Shown here: one piece after another, positions 8,794 to 19,315 of the stretch
Layout of the letters: each line of letters starts with the position of its first letter
Numbering within the stretch: the stretch's first letter is position 1
The notes under the pieces: model-generated
What the model saw: the letters and a program-made list of their open reading frames with translations, nothing else
Told to the model about the DNA's origin: nothing
The model's database searches: none
DNA from: Lepas anatifera
Taxonomy: Eukaryota; Arthropoda; Thecostraca; Lepadidae
DNA: 64,000 nucleotides
Direction: 5' to 3'
Assembly: GCA_034440635.1 (NCBI GenBank)
Contig: JAOTON010001589.1
Coordinates: 1 to 64,000, forward strand
Translations under genes and position numbers: made by a program

Positions 8794-8977
8794 TAAGATC
8801 TCGCAGTACTCGCCATCGGAGTCGGGCAAGGTGTACGAGAAGGCGGTCAACCGGCGGGGCAACGTGCTGTTCCGGCCGGAGGCCACCCTGCGGCTGCTGG
8901 CCGAGCCGGAGGAGGGTCCGCAGAAGACGGACGAGGACGCCGAGGCGCGCCGCAAACTCATCCTTCAGTACCTGAAC
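8794..8977 (+). CDS. NIPBL: NIPBL exon K
   Basis: The exon reads (N)KISQYSPSESGKVYEKAVNR, RGNVLFRPEATLRLLAEPEE, then GPQKTDEDAEARRKLILQYL and N. YSPSES.KVY(D/E)KA(I/V)NR is the strongest C-terminal signature of animal NIPBL. The first base completes an Asn codon from exon J. The donor AACGTAAGC is at 8978, phase 0. No disruption is seen. Confidence 0.96.
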
Positions 8978-9314
8978 GTAAGCGCCCGGCCGTGGTGGAC
9001 TGGGGAAGGAGGAATGTTGTCCGTGTTTGGGACAGCGACAAAGGTTAGAGGTAGATGTATTGATGAAGATCTCTTCATGGTTGGGGGAGGTGAGGGAGGA
9101 GGATGGGCACGGATTGGGTAGATACTGACACCATGGAGAAGGGGGTCTGATCCTTTCTGCTCCATCCCCGGAACCTCACTCGGGGAATGATATTGTGAAT
9201 GTGAATGTGGGACGGGTCGTGTTTTCTGTGATGAGTTGTCCGGCCTGTGGTCGTGTGTTGGCTACCAGAGTGTACTCTGCGCCCCGCTGACTACCGGTCG
9301 GCTGTGTGCGCCAG
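8978..9314 (+). other. Intron between NIPBL exons K and L
   Basis: Unique sequence with a G-rich stretch (9078-9105). Nothing else is visible before the acceptor GTGTGCGCCAG at 9314. Confidence 0.7.
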
Positions 9315-9672
9315 TTTAAGCGGCTCATGCTGCACATCGACCCTGCGGATGAGGACGACGAGGAGGACGACCGGCCGGCAGCGGTGGGCGGCACGCCGTC
9401 GCGGCCACCGCCACCGGCGCCGGCGACGGTGACGTCTCTTCCCAACACACCTCACCAGCCCGGCCGCTCGCCGCGGGCGACGCCACTCCGGCGGCGGCGG
9501 CGGTGGCGCAGCCGGAGCCGGCCGCCCCCGCCCCGCTGCCGCCAATCATCATCTCTCTGGGCGCCCTCAGCAGGCGGCGGCCGCCTCCACCGAGGGCCAC
9601 GGCCACAGCAGGCGGCAGCAGGCGCCGCAGCCGCCTCCGGCTCCCTCACTGCCTCACATTCCGTCCCCGGCG
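9315..9672 (+). CDS. NIPBL: NIPBL exon L (acidic and proline/alanine-rich tail), two frame breaks
   Basis: It begins FKRLMLHIDPADEDDEEDD, matching FK.LM.HLDPDEEEEE of vertebrate NIPBL, then becomes low-complexity Pro/Ala-rich. Following the composition through three frames gives TPSRPPPPAPATVTSLPNT, then GDATPAAAAVAQPEP, then APSLPHIPSPA. The switches lie near 9472-9480 and 9561-9580. Two missing bases make the length 360, in phase with exon M. Both lie in GC-rich repetitive runs. The donor is GCGGTGAGT at 9673. The conserved start is certain and the tail path is inferred. Confidence 0.8.
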
Positions 9673-9931
9673 GTGAGTGGTGCCAAGGTCGTCCAGCCTG
9701 AATTGTAGTCATCGGGTGACCCGTTGCATCCGGTCTCTCCGCGATATGTAGATATACATTGATGTCGGTTTTTGTTTTCCCGCGGGCAACTTGTAGCACT
9801 ATTGCTTCTTGTTTCGCTATGAGATGTGTGGTGACTGCACTCGATTTTTATATTTTCCCGCAGGCAACTTGCAGCTGTGTTGCGTTTTGTTTCGCTATGA
9901 GAAGTGTGGTGACTGCTCTGCTCTGGCGCAG

Positions 9932-10135
9932 GTGCCGGAGCCGCCACGCGTCGCCAAGCTGACCATCGTGCCTCTGCGCTTCCCTGGAGACGAGGTCATT
10001 CGGCACCACAAGCACAAGCACAAAAACAAGGACAAACACAAGAAAAAGAAGAAGAAAAAGAAGGTGCGACGGGACAGTAGCGACGACGAGGGTGGGGACA
10101 GTGACGGCGCCAGTGACCCGGACTTTGCCGTCTGA
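9932..10135 (+). CDS. NIPBL: NIPBL last coding exon M (lysine-rich C-terminus, stop)
   Basis: Sixty-seven codons and a TGA: VPEPPRVAKLTIVPLRFPGD, then EVIRHHKHKHKNKDKHKKKK, then an acidic end DSSDDEGG, DGASDPDFAV. It follows in phase from exon L (SPA-VPEPPR). The run of Lys/His-Lys resembles a nuclear localisation or nucleic-acid-binding tail, followed by an acidic serine-rich patch that could be a CK2 target; both are inferences. The acceptor is GCTCTGGCGCAG at 9931. I know of no strictly conserved equivalent in vertebrates, so it may be lineage-specific. Confidence 0.8.
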   Translation: MPEPPRVAKLTIVPLRFPGDEVIRHHKHKHKNKDKHKKKKKKKKVRRDSSDDEGGDSDGASDPDFAV

Positions 10136-11100
10136 TGACCCCCTCCTCTCGTCTCTGTCCTCCCATCGCGCCTCCCTCCCCTCTCTCTCTCTCTCTGCAG
10201 TACAAAGCCGGGGGCCGGGTTGCTGGCCACCCGTTCATCATCGCCCGCCGCCGGCCCGCGCCCGCGTGTGCTCAGGGCGCGGCCGGCATTCACCTGCGAA
10301 GCATAAAGTACACACTCCCGCCACTCACCACAAACTTTGGCCGGCGTGCAGCGGGGCACGGCGGGTGCCGCCGGGCCGGCGGCGGCGCGTCTCATTGCAC
10401 CGCCCCGGGCGTCGCTGTGTTCTGTGTGTACATAGGAAGTGGACGGAGCGGCGTGGTAGAGGTCGCGGCGACGGTATTGGCGCGGCCTGTGGTGAGTTTG
10501 ATCACGAGCGTCGCCACGATGGGTGCGCGTGGGCCGTGCGCCAGTCGCCACTCCCTCTGTATATGTGCATTATTGTTGGTCGGTCGTTGGCGGCCGGGTA
10601 ACGCTGGTTTAGTGGAAGTGCAAGTTTTACTGCGGCTGTCCGTGCGCACGGCCACGGGATCAAGGGTGCCTATAAGGAAATTATGTCTAGATCAGACCAC
10701 GAAGGGGACAGCAGCCACGGTGAGCGAGTACAGAGTTTATTCTAGACAGGGCTTGAGTCGTCAGGAATCGAATAGCCAAGGCGCGGAGGGCGTTGCCGCG
10801 GTGCTGTCGTCAGATGGCGTTGTATGCAAGCCGAGAGGTGGCGTGAGCACGTCCGATCCCCGCAGGCCTAATCACCACGAAGGAGGCTGTCCCCCACTCG
10901 TTTTGTTGTGATTTTGTAGTTGATTTTCCATTCATCCTAGCTTAGGGCAGTTGATCTATTTATTTTCAGTTGGACGCGTTCGTTTTCAGCCGCCACGTCT
11001 GAGTCTTATTCAACAGACATTATTGTATTTTGATTATATTCTTTGATACATAAACGCGATCCGATTGTATACAGCGTGTGGTTTTTAATGTGGAGCTGCT
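10136..11100 (+). other. NIPBL 3' UTR or alternative terminal exon region
   Basis: A long CT tract ending in CTGCAG at 10200 follows the stop and looks like a strong 3' splice site. From 10201 one frame stays open to 10911, but the translation has no recognisable domain and the DNA is GC-rich. No canonical AATAAA was found; CATAAA near 11050 is the closest candidate. The 3' end of the transcript is therefore not fixed. Confidence 0.5.
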
Positions 11101-12765
11101 CGGTTTGACGAAACATCAATATAGTTGACGACCACGTGGGAACGGCTGGAGCTTATTGGGCAATATGGCGCCGAGAGCTTAATGGCTAGTTTACTTTTAG
11201 CTAACAAAGGAGGTGCGTATATTTTGTAACTTAACTAATTACCATAACACTGACTGATTCCGGGGAATGATTTTTCCGAGGTGAATAAGTGACTTCTTAT
11301 TCAACGGATAATATCGTACGCTCATCATTTACATGTCCGTCGTCGATAGTACCATTGCCTTCTTAGGGGCAGTAAGGCCATCTCTTTTCTCAGCACCTAC
11401 TCCGCCGCTCGCCGCGCGCCTTGATTGGCACGTGTGCGTGTGCGACATACACGCAATTCCTTGCTGACGGATACGGAACGGATGTCTCTCCAGGCACGCA
11501 GAATGCCTGGTCACGTGACCTGCGCAAGCCGGCGACCACGTGGACAAGGCGGACATCGGAGCAGCACGGCTTCAGGGAGCGGGTCTCAGAAACGTAAACA
11601 CTAACATCTCATCTGCGCTTACCACATATTGGAGGAAATTGGCCATCCCCAATCCCGGAATGTCTTTACCGCTGGGAAAATGCGATGGAACCATTCATCC
11701 ACTTTTCACTCCGCTCAGTGGATTCAGAAAAGAAAGAAAGGCGCTCTTATCGTGTTTAGCAGTGTCGCAGCCTCAGCAAATAAAGCGAAACAATTTAAAT
11801 GCTTCAAAATAGTTTTAAAGTATGTATTCTTGAAAGTGAAGGGTGGTCCGCTCAGCTTGCCAGTGTCCACACCCATGCTCACTAGCAGGTCAGCTGCCAA
11901 TTTTCTCATTGGATCAGAAGGTTCCACTTCGATTTAGGGCCATGGTTTGTACTGCTGCCTCTATGAGGACAAGACCGCTGATATGTTTCAGCTGACAGGG
12001 GAATACGGCGCACATGCCACACCATTCACGCCAACACACGCCAGAGTCGCGCCACAGCACCAGTCACCTGTTCGAGGGTATTCGCCCTCTCCCCATTTGG
12101 TCCGGCTGTGACCTTGCGAAGGTCGGAGACGTCGGCGCCGCCACGCTCGCAGAGTGGTTCCGCCAGACTCGCTGTTACACTCCTGTCTACGCATGTGGTG
12201 GCCTTCTGTATCTATACGGGCTTGCAATGGCAGGCACCGTGAGCCGGTGCCGAGCCGTGCGCCGGTCACAAGCGTCCGGCTGGATCGCGGTACTGTCGCG
12301 GGTGTCTACACGGATGATGACACCAGTTCTGTTGACAGACGTGTTCGCGCCGTCGACTGCCACAGGTGTCGGGCCTCAGGGCGTTCCGACAATTGGCTCC
12401 GCTTCCCCGCGAATTAGTTGGGCTTCAGAACGGCGCGAATATTGGACTCGTTCTGAGCTGAGGGCGAATAAGGAAAAAATGTATGGAAATTTGAGCATCT
12501 ATTATGCTTTTGAGGTTGATTTTAACTGAATCGTTGGGTATAAATTTATGTTGTTGCCCTCTGATAAGCAAGTTTTTTAAACACATTATGAGAAGACCAC
12601 TTTAATAAATGTCAAGCGCACCACGACATGGGAAGGAGAACAGGCTTGGTCCCGTAAAATATCGGTAATAGTTGTGCTCTGTTTGATCTCCATAAGTGCG
12701 TGGTAAGCGTGGCTCAGACGAAAAACTTACCGTACGCCGATTCATTACTATGATTTGTGCGTACT

Positions 12766-12808
<43 letters not shown>

Positions 12809-13536
12809 ACGTAGGACAAGTATAGCCGGGCCACTGCAGTGCGGGGTGCGTGCTGAGATCAGAACACCGATTCGATCCCGCGTACCCAGTGCGTACGTCC
12901 GCCAGAGATCATTACAGCCCATCGGCGTACAGGCCGCCGTTTCACACGTGCGCGTGATGTGAGAATACGGCCACGGAAGTGCACACATCACGACATGGCC
13001 ATAGTTACTGCTGGTGCTCCCCGTTTCTTTCACGAACGGAGTCGCGAACAATGGGCAGATCCTACAGTTTTCGACAAGGGTGACTGGCTGGCTTGGGGCG
13101 CCATTTCAGCCAGGGTGCCATTCTTTAGCAGAAATGTATCAAGGGGCGCTGATGCTTATATGCTGGGGGCAAGCGAGATTTCCAAGCATGGGGGTGGTTT
13201 CAGTAGGTGGTGTGTGCTTTGGCGTTGCTTGAGGATGAGCTGCTTTGCTTTGCTTAGCGGGGGTAGCACCTGCCCTTTACAGGGCCGTCACTTCCCATAT
13301 ATTTTGCAGAGCTCAAGCCCAACTTGCTTGAAAAGGCCCAGCAATGAGCCGCCGAGCCCCGCCAACCAGAATACCCCAGCTCGCGGGCCCGGTGTTTGAA
13401 GTCGCGGACCTCTTGCGTTCAGCTGGGCCCCCGATATTAATGGCGAGCTCCCTTTGAGCACAGACAGGTGCTAAAAACTATTTTTGGATCCATTCTGGAA
13501 ATGACGGACTCTGTGAACACAGCCCGCCGGACTGTG
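11100..13536. other. Intergenic, no recognised gene; CpG-rich stretch 11,380-12,420
   Basis: CpG dinucleotides are frequent from about 11,380 to 12,420, unlike the AT-rich DNA beyond, so a promoter or degraded exon is possible. The longest ORF (12014-12529, + strand, 171 codons) has no recognisable domain and a composition expected from GC-rich DNA. No splice-consistent homology was found. Confidence 0.5.
12765..12808 (+). repeat. (CT)n microsatellite
   Basis: A run of about 20 CT dinucleotides with one CG interruption. Confidence 0.97.
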
Positions 13537-13644
13537 TTTCAATATAAGTCGGCCTGGTGACACTTGACCTCTTGAGCATGTGTGCAGGGCCAACCTAACA
13601 TCGATTTGCTCCTTCGTATGATAATAATATGACATAATTTTGGA
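13537..13644 (+). repeat. Dispersed repeat R, copy 1, left part
   Basis: TTTCAATATAAGTCG, CACTTGACCTCTTGAGCA, GGCCAACCTAA and ATCGATTTGCTCC recur at 15798-15901. The copy is split by the hAT element at 13645 and resumes at 15040-15180 (GATGCATTCTACGACG, TGTTGAGTGGGCTCATTG). The last eight bases are the target duplication ATTTTGGA. Confidence 0.85.
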
Positions 13645-15031
13645 CAGAGGTGGGCGCCGCTACCAATTTCTTTAAACCGCTACCGCTACTTCCGCTACCT
13701 TGGTAACGTGAAACCGCTACCGCTACTCCGCTACTTTTTTGAAAACATGGAAAGCGCTACCCGCTACTCCGCTACTCCGCTACCGCTACTTTTAGTATAA
13801 AGCGCTACCAAAGCGCTTACTCCGAAAATTTCAGGTCGATCTAAATAAATTCCACAGACAGCCAACATTTATTTGTATATTAGAGCCAAAGTTCACTCCA
13901 TGCCCAAAGCATGCACCAACACAATCATTCACACAATCTTCTCTTTTCGTTGGACCTCCCGCCAATGGTTTGACCTCCAGAGGTCACCTCGTGACCTAAT
14001 AGGACCTGAGGTCACGAAAGGTCAGAAAGTGACCTTGTTGTATATCAAATGAAAGCCAGGAACAAGGCAAACACGATGGTGTTTGTTTCAGCGCTCTAGC
14101 TTAATTAGGTCAAAAGTTATTGTCAAAATACTGTTTTTGACCCCTGGTGACCTTGGATGACCTTGGAAAAGTCAAAGGCAAATATGACCTCTGGGATCCG
14201 TGAAAGGGTGTCCAAAAACGCTTTTCTGAGCAGTCTGAGTATTTGCAATCATTTTTGTGGCTTTTAGATCATGAGACAGCTTTTTCCCAAGCTTTTCCAA
14301 TGGGAGAGGTCGCCTCGTAACCTGACCTCAGGTCACGAAATAGAAAAATCCCGGCTATACACGTTGTAGACCCTGGAAGGGTCATGAAGTGTAGCAAGTT
14401 TCAAATCGATTAACTTAGAAATGTAGCTCTTATAGAGCTTCAAAGTTGAAGTGAGGTGACCTTGGTTGACCTCGCCTGGTGACCTGACCTTGGGTGACCT
14501 GGGATAAAAAATTTCAGGGATGGTGGGAAAATGATGAGGTGAGAGATAAAGCCCTCAACCGCGGTGCTGCGTTTCGTCGTTTTTTCTGCTATCTCGAAAA
14601 ACCTTAGGGGAGGCATCGATGGCCCCGGTGGGGTGAGGGTTAAAACAACAACAAAATATACTGAGGCCACGAAGTCAATGGCCTTCATAGGACTTGCTTG
14701 ATATATATTTACTCTTTCACCATTTTGGCCTCCATTACAGCCCCTGTAAATCAATTGACTGTGCTACTTTTTGAGGACGTTTCTACTCCAAACTCACACA
14801 TGAATCCCCTCGTTGGCATAGACCTTGTTTTGCGTGCCTAATATTTTGAATTTAGGATACGCTTAAAAGCTGCTGGTAGCGGTAGCGATTTTAATTTTCT
14901 AGAGTCCGCTACCCGCTACTCCGCTACTTTTTTGGTAGAGAAGTCGCTACCGCTACTCCGCTACCATTTAGGAGTCCGCAAGTTGCGGAGTAGCGGAGTA
15001 GCGGACTAAAGTAGTGGACCGCCCACCTCTG
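13645..15031. mobile_element. Non-autonomous hAT-type element with 8-bp TSD
   Basis: The ends are CAGAGGTGGGCG and, in reverse complement, CAGAGGTGGGCGG. They are flanked by perfect 8-bp duplications ATTTTGGA (13637-13644 and 15032-15039). An 8-bp duplication and a CAGRGGTGGGC terminus are hallmarks of the hAT superfamily. Both subterminal regions hold many copies of CCGCTAC / GTAGCGG in varied spacing, likely transposase-binding sites. No transposase ORF is present. Its interior (13951-14639) includes a fragment of the TTAA half-site family. Confidence 0.92.
13951..14639 (+). mobile_element. 5'-truncated copy of the half-site-rich TTAA element, inside the hAT
   Basis: It matches the 34342-35027 element in the same order: GACCTCCCGCCA, GAGGTCACCTCGTGACCTAA, TATCAAATGAAAGCCAG, GGGATCCGTGAAAGGGTGTC and the terminal GGCATCGATGGCCCC...GTGAGGG, followed by TTAA at 14640. 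The left third is missing. It was captured by, or inserted into, the hAT before the latter moved, or it inserted later. Confidence 0.85.
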
Positions 15032-15039
15032 ATTTTGGA

Positions 15040-15180
15040 TATGATGCATTCTACGACGTGTTGAGTGGGCTCATTGATCGTTAAATGTTTGACTCTCGAG
15101 GGTAAACCAGGGTCATGGTCTAAGGTGGTCCATTTTCTTCAAATCGTGGAAGTTTCCGATAGTCAGCCATTGCGCCTATA
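15040..15180 (+). repeat. Dispersed repeat R, copy 1, right part
   Basis: Continuation of the repeat interrupted by the hAT element: TGTTGAGTGGGCTCATTG, AAATGTTTGACTCTCGA, GGTCATGG and AAGGTGGTCCA match 16130-16245. Confidence 0.85.
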
Positions 15181-15797
15181 CCAATCATGGGTGCCCTGCT
15201 TGTGTGCCGGGCTCTGTACCCTTACCACGGACACCCTGTAGTCAGCCGGACAAGACCCTGAAAAAGTCCTTTTGGCCAACCGGGGCCAAGCTGTTCCCGC
15301 GGAGCTCTGACATGGCAATCGCGAGTTCTCTGGTAGTTAGCTCTGGGCTCCAATGATACCAAATTGGCGCAGCTACCGTTGATACAAGACGACACACGCA
15401 GCATAAGTCACAAGTGTTTATGTTGGAGGACGCTGATGGCGAGGGAGTCGCGAAGTCCCAGCAACATTCTCTCGTCGCGCAGCTCGGGACGGGCTGCTGT
15501 GCAAATATTAACTCTCGCCTTGGCGGGGGCAAGGCGACAGTTGATCTTTGATACATTCTGATCCTTCCCTCCACACTTTTGGGAATTACTGAGACTGTTT
15601 GGTTTAGCACAATGTCATCCGAGGAATCTCACCCAAATTCAATTTGACACATATTTGCTGAATTTAACATTACGATCATCCCAGGTCATGAAGGTATGCA
15701 GCTATTCTTAAAGGCTTGCGTGATGTCAGCTGTCTTTCCCGCTGTGTTTGACCAAGAAATAACCATCTGGCACGGCGTGAGTCGTAATTTGGTTCCT
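15181..15797. other. Intergenic, nothing recognised
   Basis: Two short antisense ORFs overlap here (15222-15610) without recognisable domains. No repeat structure is seen. Confidence 0.55.
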
Positions 15798-16250
15798 GGT
15801 TTCAATACAAGTCGATTTGATGAAACTTGACCTCTTGAGCACGTGTGCACGGCCAACCTAATATCGATTTGCTCCGTCGTATGATAATCAAATGACATAA
15901 TCATGGGTGCCGACAGCGAGAGGACGGTGGGGGACGCGTTTCCCCCTGTTGGCCAACCAGGGGGACGTCCCCCCAAAATTTTTGGATCAATCGTCATTAA
16001 TGCTGTCAGGTACCGAATATGCTCAAAATTCGCCTCCCTAGTCAGCACCAGCCCGGGGCCGTCCCCCTGCGAAAATTCCGTGGCGGCGCTCCCTGGACAT
16101 AATTTTGGGTATGATGCATTCAACGAAGTGTTGAGTGGGCTCATTGGTCTGTAAATGTTTGACTCTCGAATTTAATCTAGGTCATGGTTTAAGGTGGTCC
16201 AACTTAATAAAATCATAGAAGTTTTCGATATTTAGTCATTACGCTGCCGT
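15798..16250 (+). repeat. Dispersed repeat R, copy 2 (interrupted)
   Basis: Second, directly oriented copy of the repeat at 13537-15180, about 80-85% similar by eye. It is split by a different insertion (15902-16095) at almost the same internal position where copy 1 is split. Confidence 0.85.
15902..16095. mobile_element. 194-bp hAT-type MITE with 8-bp TSD
   Basis: It is flanked by perfect 8-bp duplications GACATAAT (15894-15901 and 16096-16103). The ends are CATGGGTGCCG and, in reverse complement, CAGGGAGCGCCG, imperfect inverted repeats of hAT type. No coding capacity is credible. The uninterrupted target can be read in repeat copy 1. Confidence 0.85.
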
Positions 16251-17264
16251 GACTGGGGCATTCCACGACAAATCGACAGACTAAGTGGTCGCAGTTACAC
16301 CGTCATGTCTGGACATTTGGCGAAACCTAGTTTCTGAGGCTATGGGCGCCCCAGAAGAGGCCTATGGTGATTTCAGTCCTCTCTGATTAGTGGTTTTGAA
16401 ATTAGAGCCACCCGTGATTGTGTTATACTAACGTGTAATCATACATTTGATGACAGTTTTCTGATTCGATTGCATTTTTTTCTCCCCACCATATGTAAAA
16501 AAGTACGGACGGTTTGTCAGGGAATGAAAAATATCAGTCAAAATAGAAGATAATTATAAAATAAAAGTAACTGCTGCGAGAATATAGCTGTAAGATGATC
16601 AAAAGTATGTTTATTAAAAAACAGCTTAAGGCAAGAAAAAAATTCCGTGTAATTTGTTTAGCTCGTTTCTTTTACGAAGACTACAGAAAGGTGCTCAGTC
16701 GAAAGAGCCTAATTTGGACATGTCTACTCATTTACGCAAGTAGTTGTCATTTGATCAGAAATATTGGTTGAAATCGTTCAGGGTGAAACCAAGTCCGTAA
16801 AGCCTCCGGTGTGGCCGCTAAGCTCGTGGGGTGAACTCCAGGGTCGCGCGCACACGGGTATCGTCGGTACAGTGGGGCGGAGAAGGGCATTGTTTAGCCC
16901 CGATCCATTGGGCCTCCGATCTAGCTTCACCGAAGTGGGGGTTGGAACCCCCACTCCTTACGTTGGCTCCTATGTAGGATAGCGAAAAAACCAGAAGGTG
17001 GGTAAGAACCCAAACAATTAGTGACCAGACTATGTCAGTCACTTTTGGTTCAAGTCGATATTGAGATCATTGCAGATTGAAGAATTGACTGATAAGAAAG
17101 TGTTTTTTAGCTCTATCGTCTGACTTGGTTAAGTTAGAGTACATGTTTAAGCATCACTCAACTCATCAGCTTTACATGGTAAGAGCATACTGGGTCAAAA
17201 TTTTAACTGACCTGACCTAGGCAGTAAGCTCAGAGTAAAATTACCACAAAAATACCACCTGACA
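16251..17264. other. Intergenic, nothing recognised
   Basis: AT-rich unique sequence with a GC-richer patch at 16790-16975. No ORF with a recognisable domain, tRNA or repeat boundary was found. Confidence 0.55.
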
Positions 17265-17268
17265 TTAA

Positions 17269-17713
17269 AGGGAATATGGCACCTTCACAACGTGATTTTA
17301 ACTGAGATGGCCAAGTTGTAAAGCAGGTCGGAAAACCCGGTACTCCATATTTCATTTGACTTGGAACTCAATATTTCCGTAGAAAAGCTAAAACCTACCT
17401 GACATCAGCCCCCTCAGCCCCCGTCGCCGGCGGCCATTGTTGTGAGCTACTGGTGTGACGACATATGCTGACGTCACGATGAGCATCAGCCAATCGAAGC
17501 CCTTGAAGCGTTTCAACTGTGGTAATGGTTGCCAGATCGTGACATCATCCACAGGCTGATATTCATTTCCTTTTCTAGAGGGAATTTTTAAAAACCATAT
17601 ATTGAGCTTATTGTACATTTTTCAGGGAAATCGTGAGTGGTTTCATTATTTTCTACTAAAAGTACGCCTAATAACACTAAATTCCAAGATTCGACCAAGG
17701 TGCCACATTCCCT
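17269..17713 (+). mobile_element. 445-bp TTAA-flanked MITE, copy 1
   Basis: Inverted ends AGGGAATATGGCACCTT and, in reverse complement, AGGGAATGTGGCACCTTGG are bounded by TTAA on both sides (17265-17268 and 17714-17717). A TTAA target is typical of piggyBac and Kolobok superfamilies. A second copy in the opposite orientation lies at 32793-33242. It has no coding capacity. Confidence 0.9.
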
Positions 17714-17717
17714 TTAA

Positions 17718-19151
17718 ATCAATATGCGTATCAATCGACCCGCAATGACAATCCAATCATAATGATAACGAGAGCTCTTCACCATTTCCTGTGAAGGTAT
17801 TAACTCAATCCGAAAAGCCTGCGTAAGTTGTCCCAGATACCCTTTCCAGAAGCCAATTGGTCTCAACTTAACACATGACCTTGGGAAGTGGTCTGAGAAC
17901 CAACAAACAAACAAACATATAAATTGTTTGTGGGCGAGGGATTATAGTTTTTTTTTGAAATTCCTGCTTTTAAACTCCCGCAGATGTTTTCAGAGTTTCC
18001 TCAAGCAAATTCTGCATGATTTCTTATATAAACATGCTGTCTTCATTACAAAAGTGGCGTTGAAGGCTTCTTAAAACATGATTGTTTAGCGGCATAACCA
18101 TTTTTAATTTGGTAACTATCCCCTCTCAAAACCAACCAATCCAAAGTTTCCACAGAGCTATCCACCCACTGCTCTCTCCATTCCTCTACTTTAATTCAAC
18201 AGGGTTGCATCGCTGGGTTCCTAGCATCGTTTTCGCTGTCACCAGTGGTCCTGGCTGGACGGTATGCCATATGTCTGACCCACACTCAAAATAGCCTCTG
18301 GCGTCGCCCGGTGCTGCTCGCCAGAGGGGGACGTCCCATAGGCGTCCGCCCAGGCCCGCTTTGTCCACGGCCACCCTGGACTCCAGCGACGGCGCAGTGG
18401 CGGCGCCAGGCCGACAGCGCGGGGAGCGATAGAAAGGCGAGGGTAGTGCCGTGTCCCAATGGGGCAGACTTTAATTAGCGCATTTTGACTTTTTTGTATG
18501 TTGACAACGTTGACAATTTGCACGCTGATATTTGCAGCATAATTACAACGTTGACAACATGTTGACATATTTCCATGACAACAGTTATATTCAAACCGAG
18601 TTCAGTCGGCATTAAGATACGCGACTCCCGATCACGAGTTTGTGAGTAAATAGTCAATAGGAGGCAGTTGTTCCAGTCACTGCTCTCATTAACTCGCTTG
18701 GTCCTATTATAGCCTCTACTGCGATCAGAGCGCTCAGCCACCGGTCGCATTTAAACCGAACACCCGCCTAGTCAGTCGCGTCGTCACCGAACACAAAGTG
18801 GGTGAGGGAGCAGTGAATCTGAAACCTTCCGCTGGTGAAAACTACCAGCTCTAAAACGCCCCACACACTTCATGGGGATTCATTTTCACCTTCTTCTCGC
18901 GGCATAACACCATTTCAATTTTACCTTTTCGGATATTTTTGATTTATAGAAGAATCGGGAACGAGAGACGATGGAATCGTGATCTGATGGGGGGACAATA
19001 GGGTGTTTCATTGTTCCAAAATGCAATATTTCGACGCATATCGATGTTCCCTCAAACCTCATCTGCTTACAAGCTTCTGTGCGAAATTTCCATGTATTTC
19101 GATGATATTTAGAGGTCGCGCACTTTTGCAGCTTTTTATCGAATGTATTCA
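17718..19151. other. Intergenic, nothing recognised
   Basis: Contains a short (CAAA)n tract near 17902-17917 and a GC-rich patch at 18290-18430 with no identifiable boundary. No recognisable coding homology. Confidence 0.55.
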
Positions 19152-19159
19152 AATGTACA

Positions 19160-19307
19160 CATAAGCGTAGGAACGTCCGGAATATTCGGAAGGCCAAGGT
19201 TGCATTTGGGAGTAATTTCTTCCAGCCAGCGCCATAGGGTTAAGGGTTAAGAATCAAGAATATTGGGCGGGGGGCTATGACCCCAGCCCCCTGTTCCTAC
19301 GCCTATG
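19160..19307. mobile_element. 148-bp hAT-type MITE with 8-bp TSD
   Basis: Ends CATAAGCGTAGGAAC and, in reverse complement, CATAGGCGTAGGAAC are 14/15 identical. They are flanked by perfect duplications AATGTACA (19152-19159 and 19308-19315). The small size and lack of an ORF make it a MITE. Confidence 0.9.
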
Positions 19308-19315
19308 AATGTACA

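Noticed and set aside
9895..10551. 218-codon antisense ORF over the last NIPBL exon
   Set aside because: Shadow of the lysine-rich coding run (reads as poly-Phe/Leu) and of GC-rich 3' sequence.
12014..12529. 171-codon ORF as a gene
   Set aside because: No recognisable domain or splice context; GC-rich DNA readily yields frames of this length.
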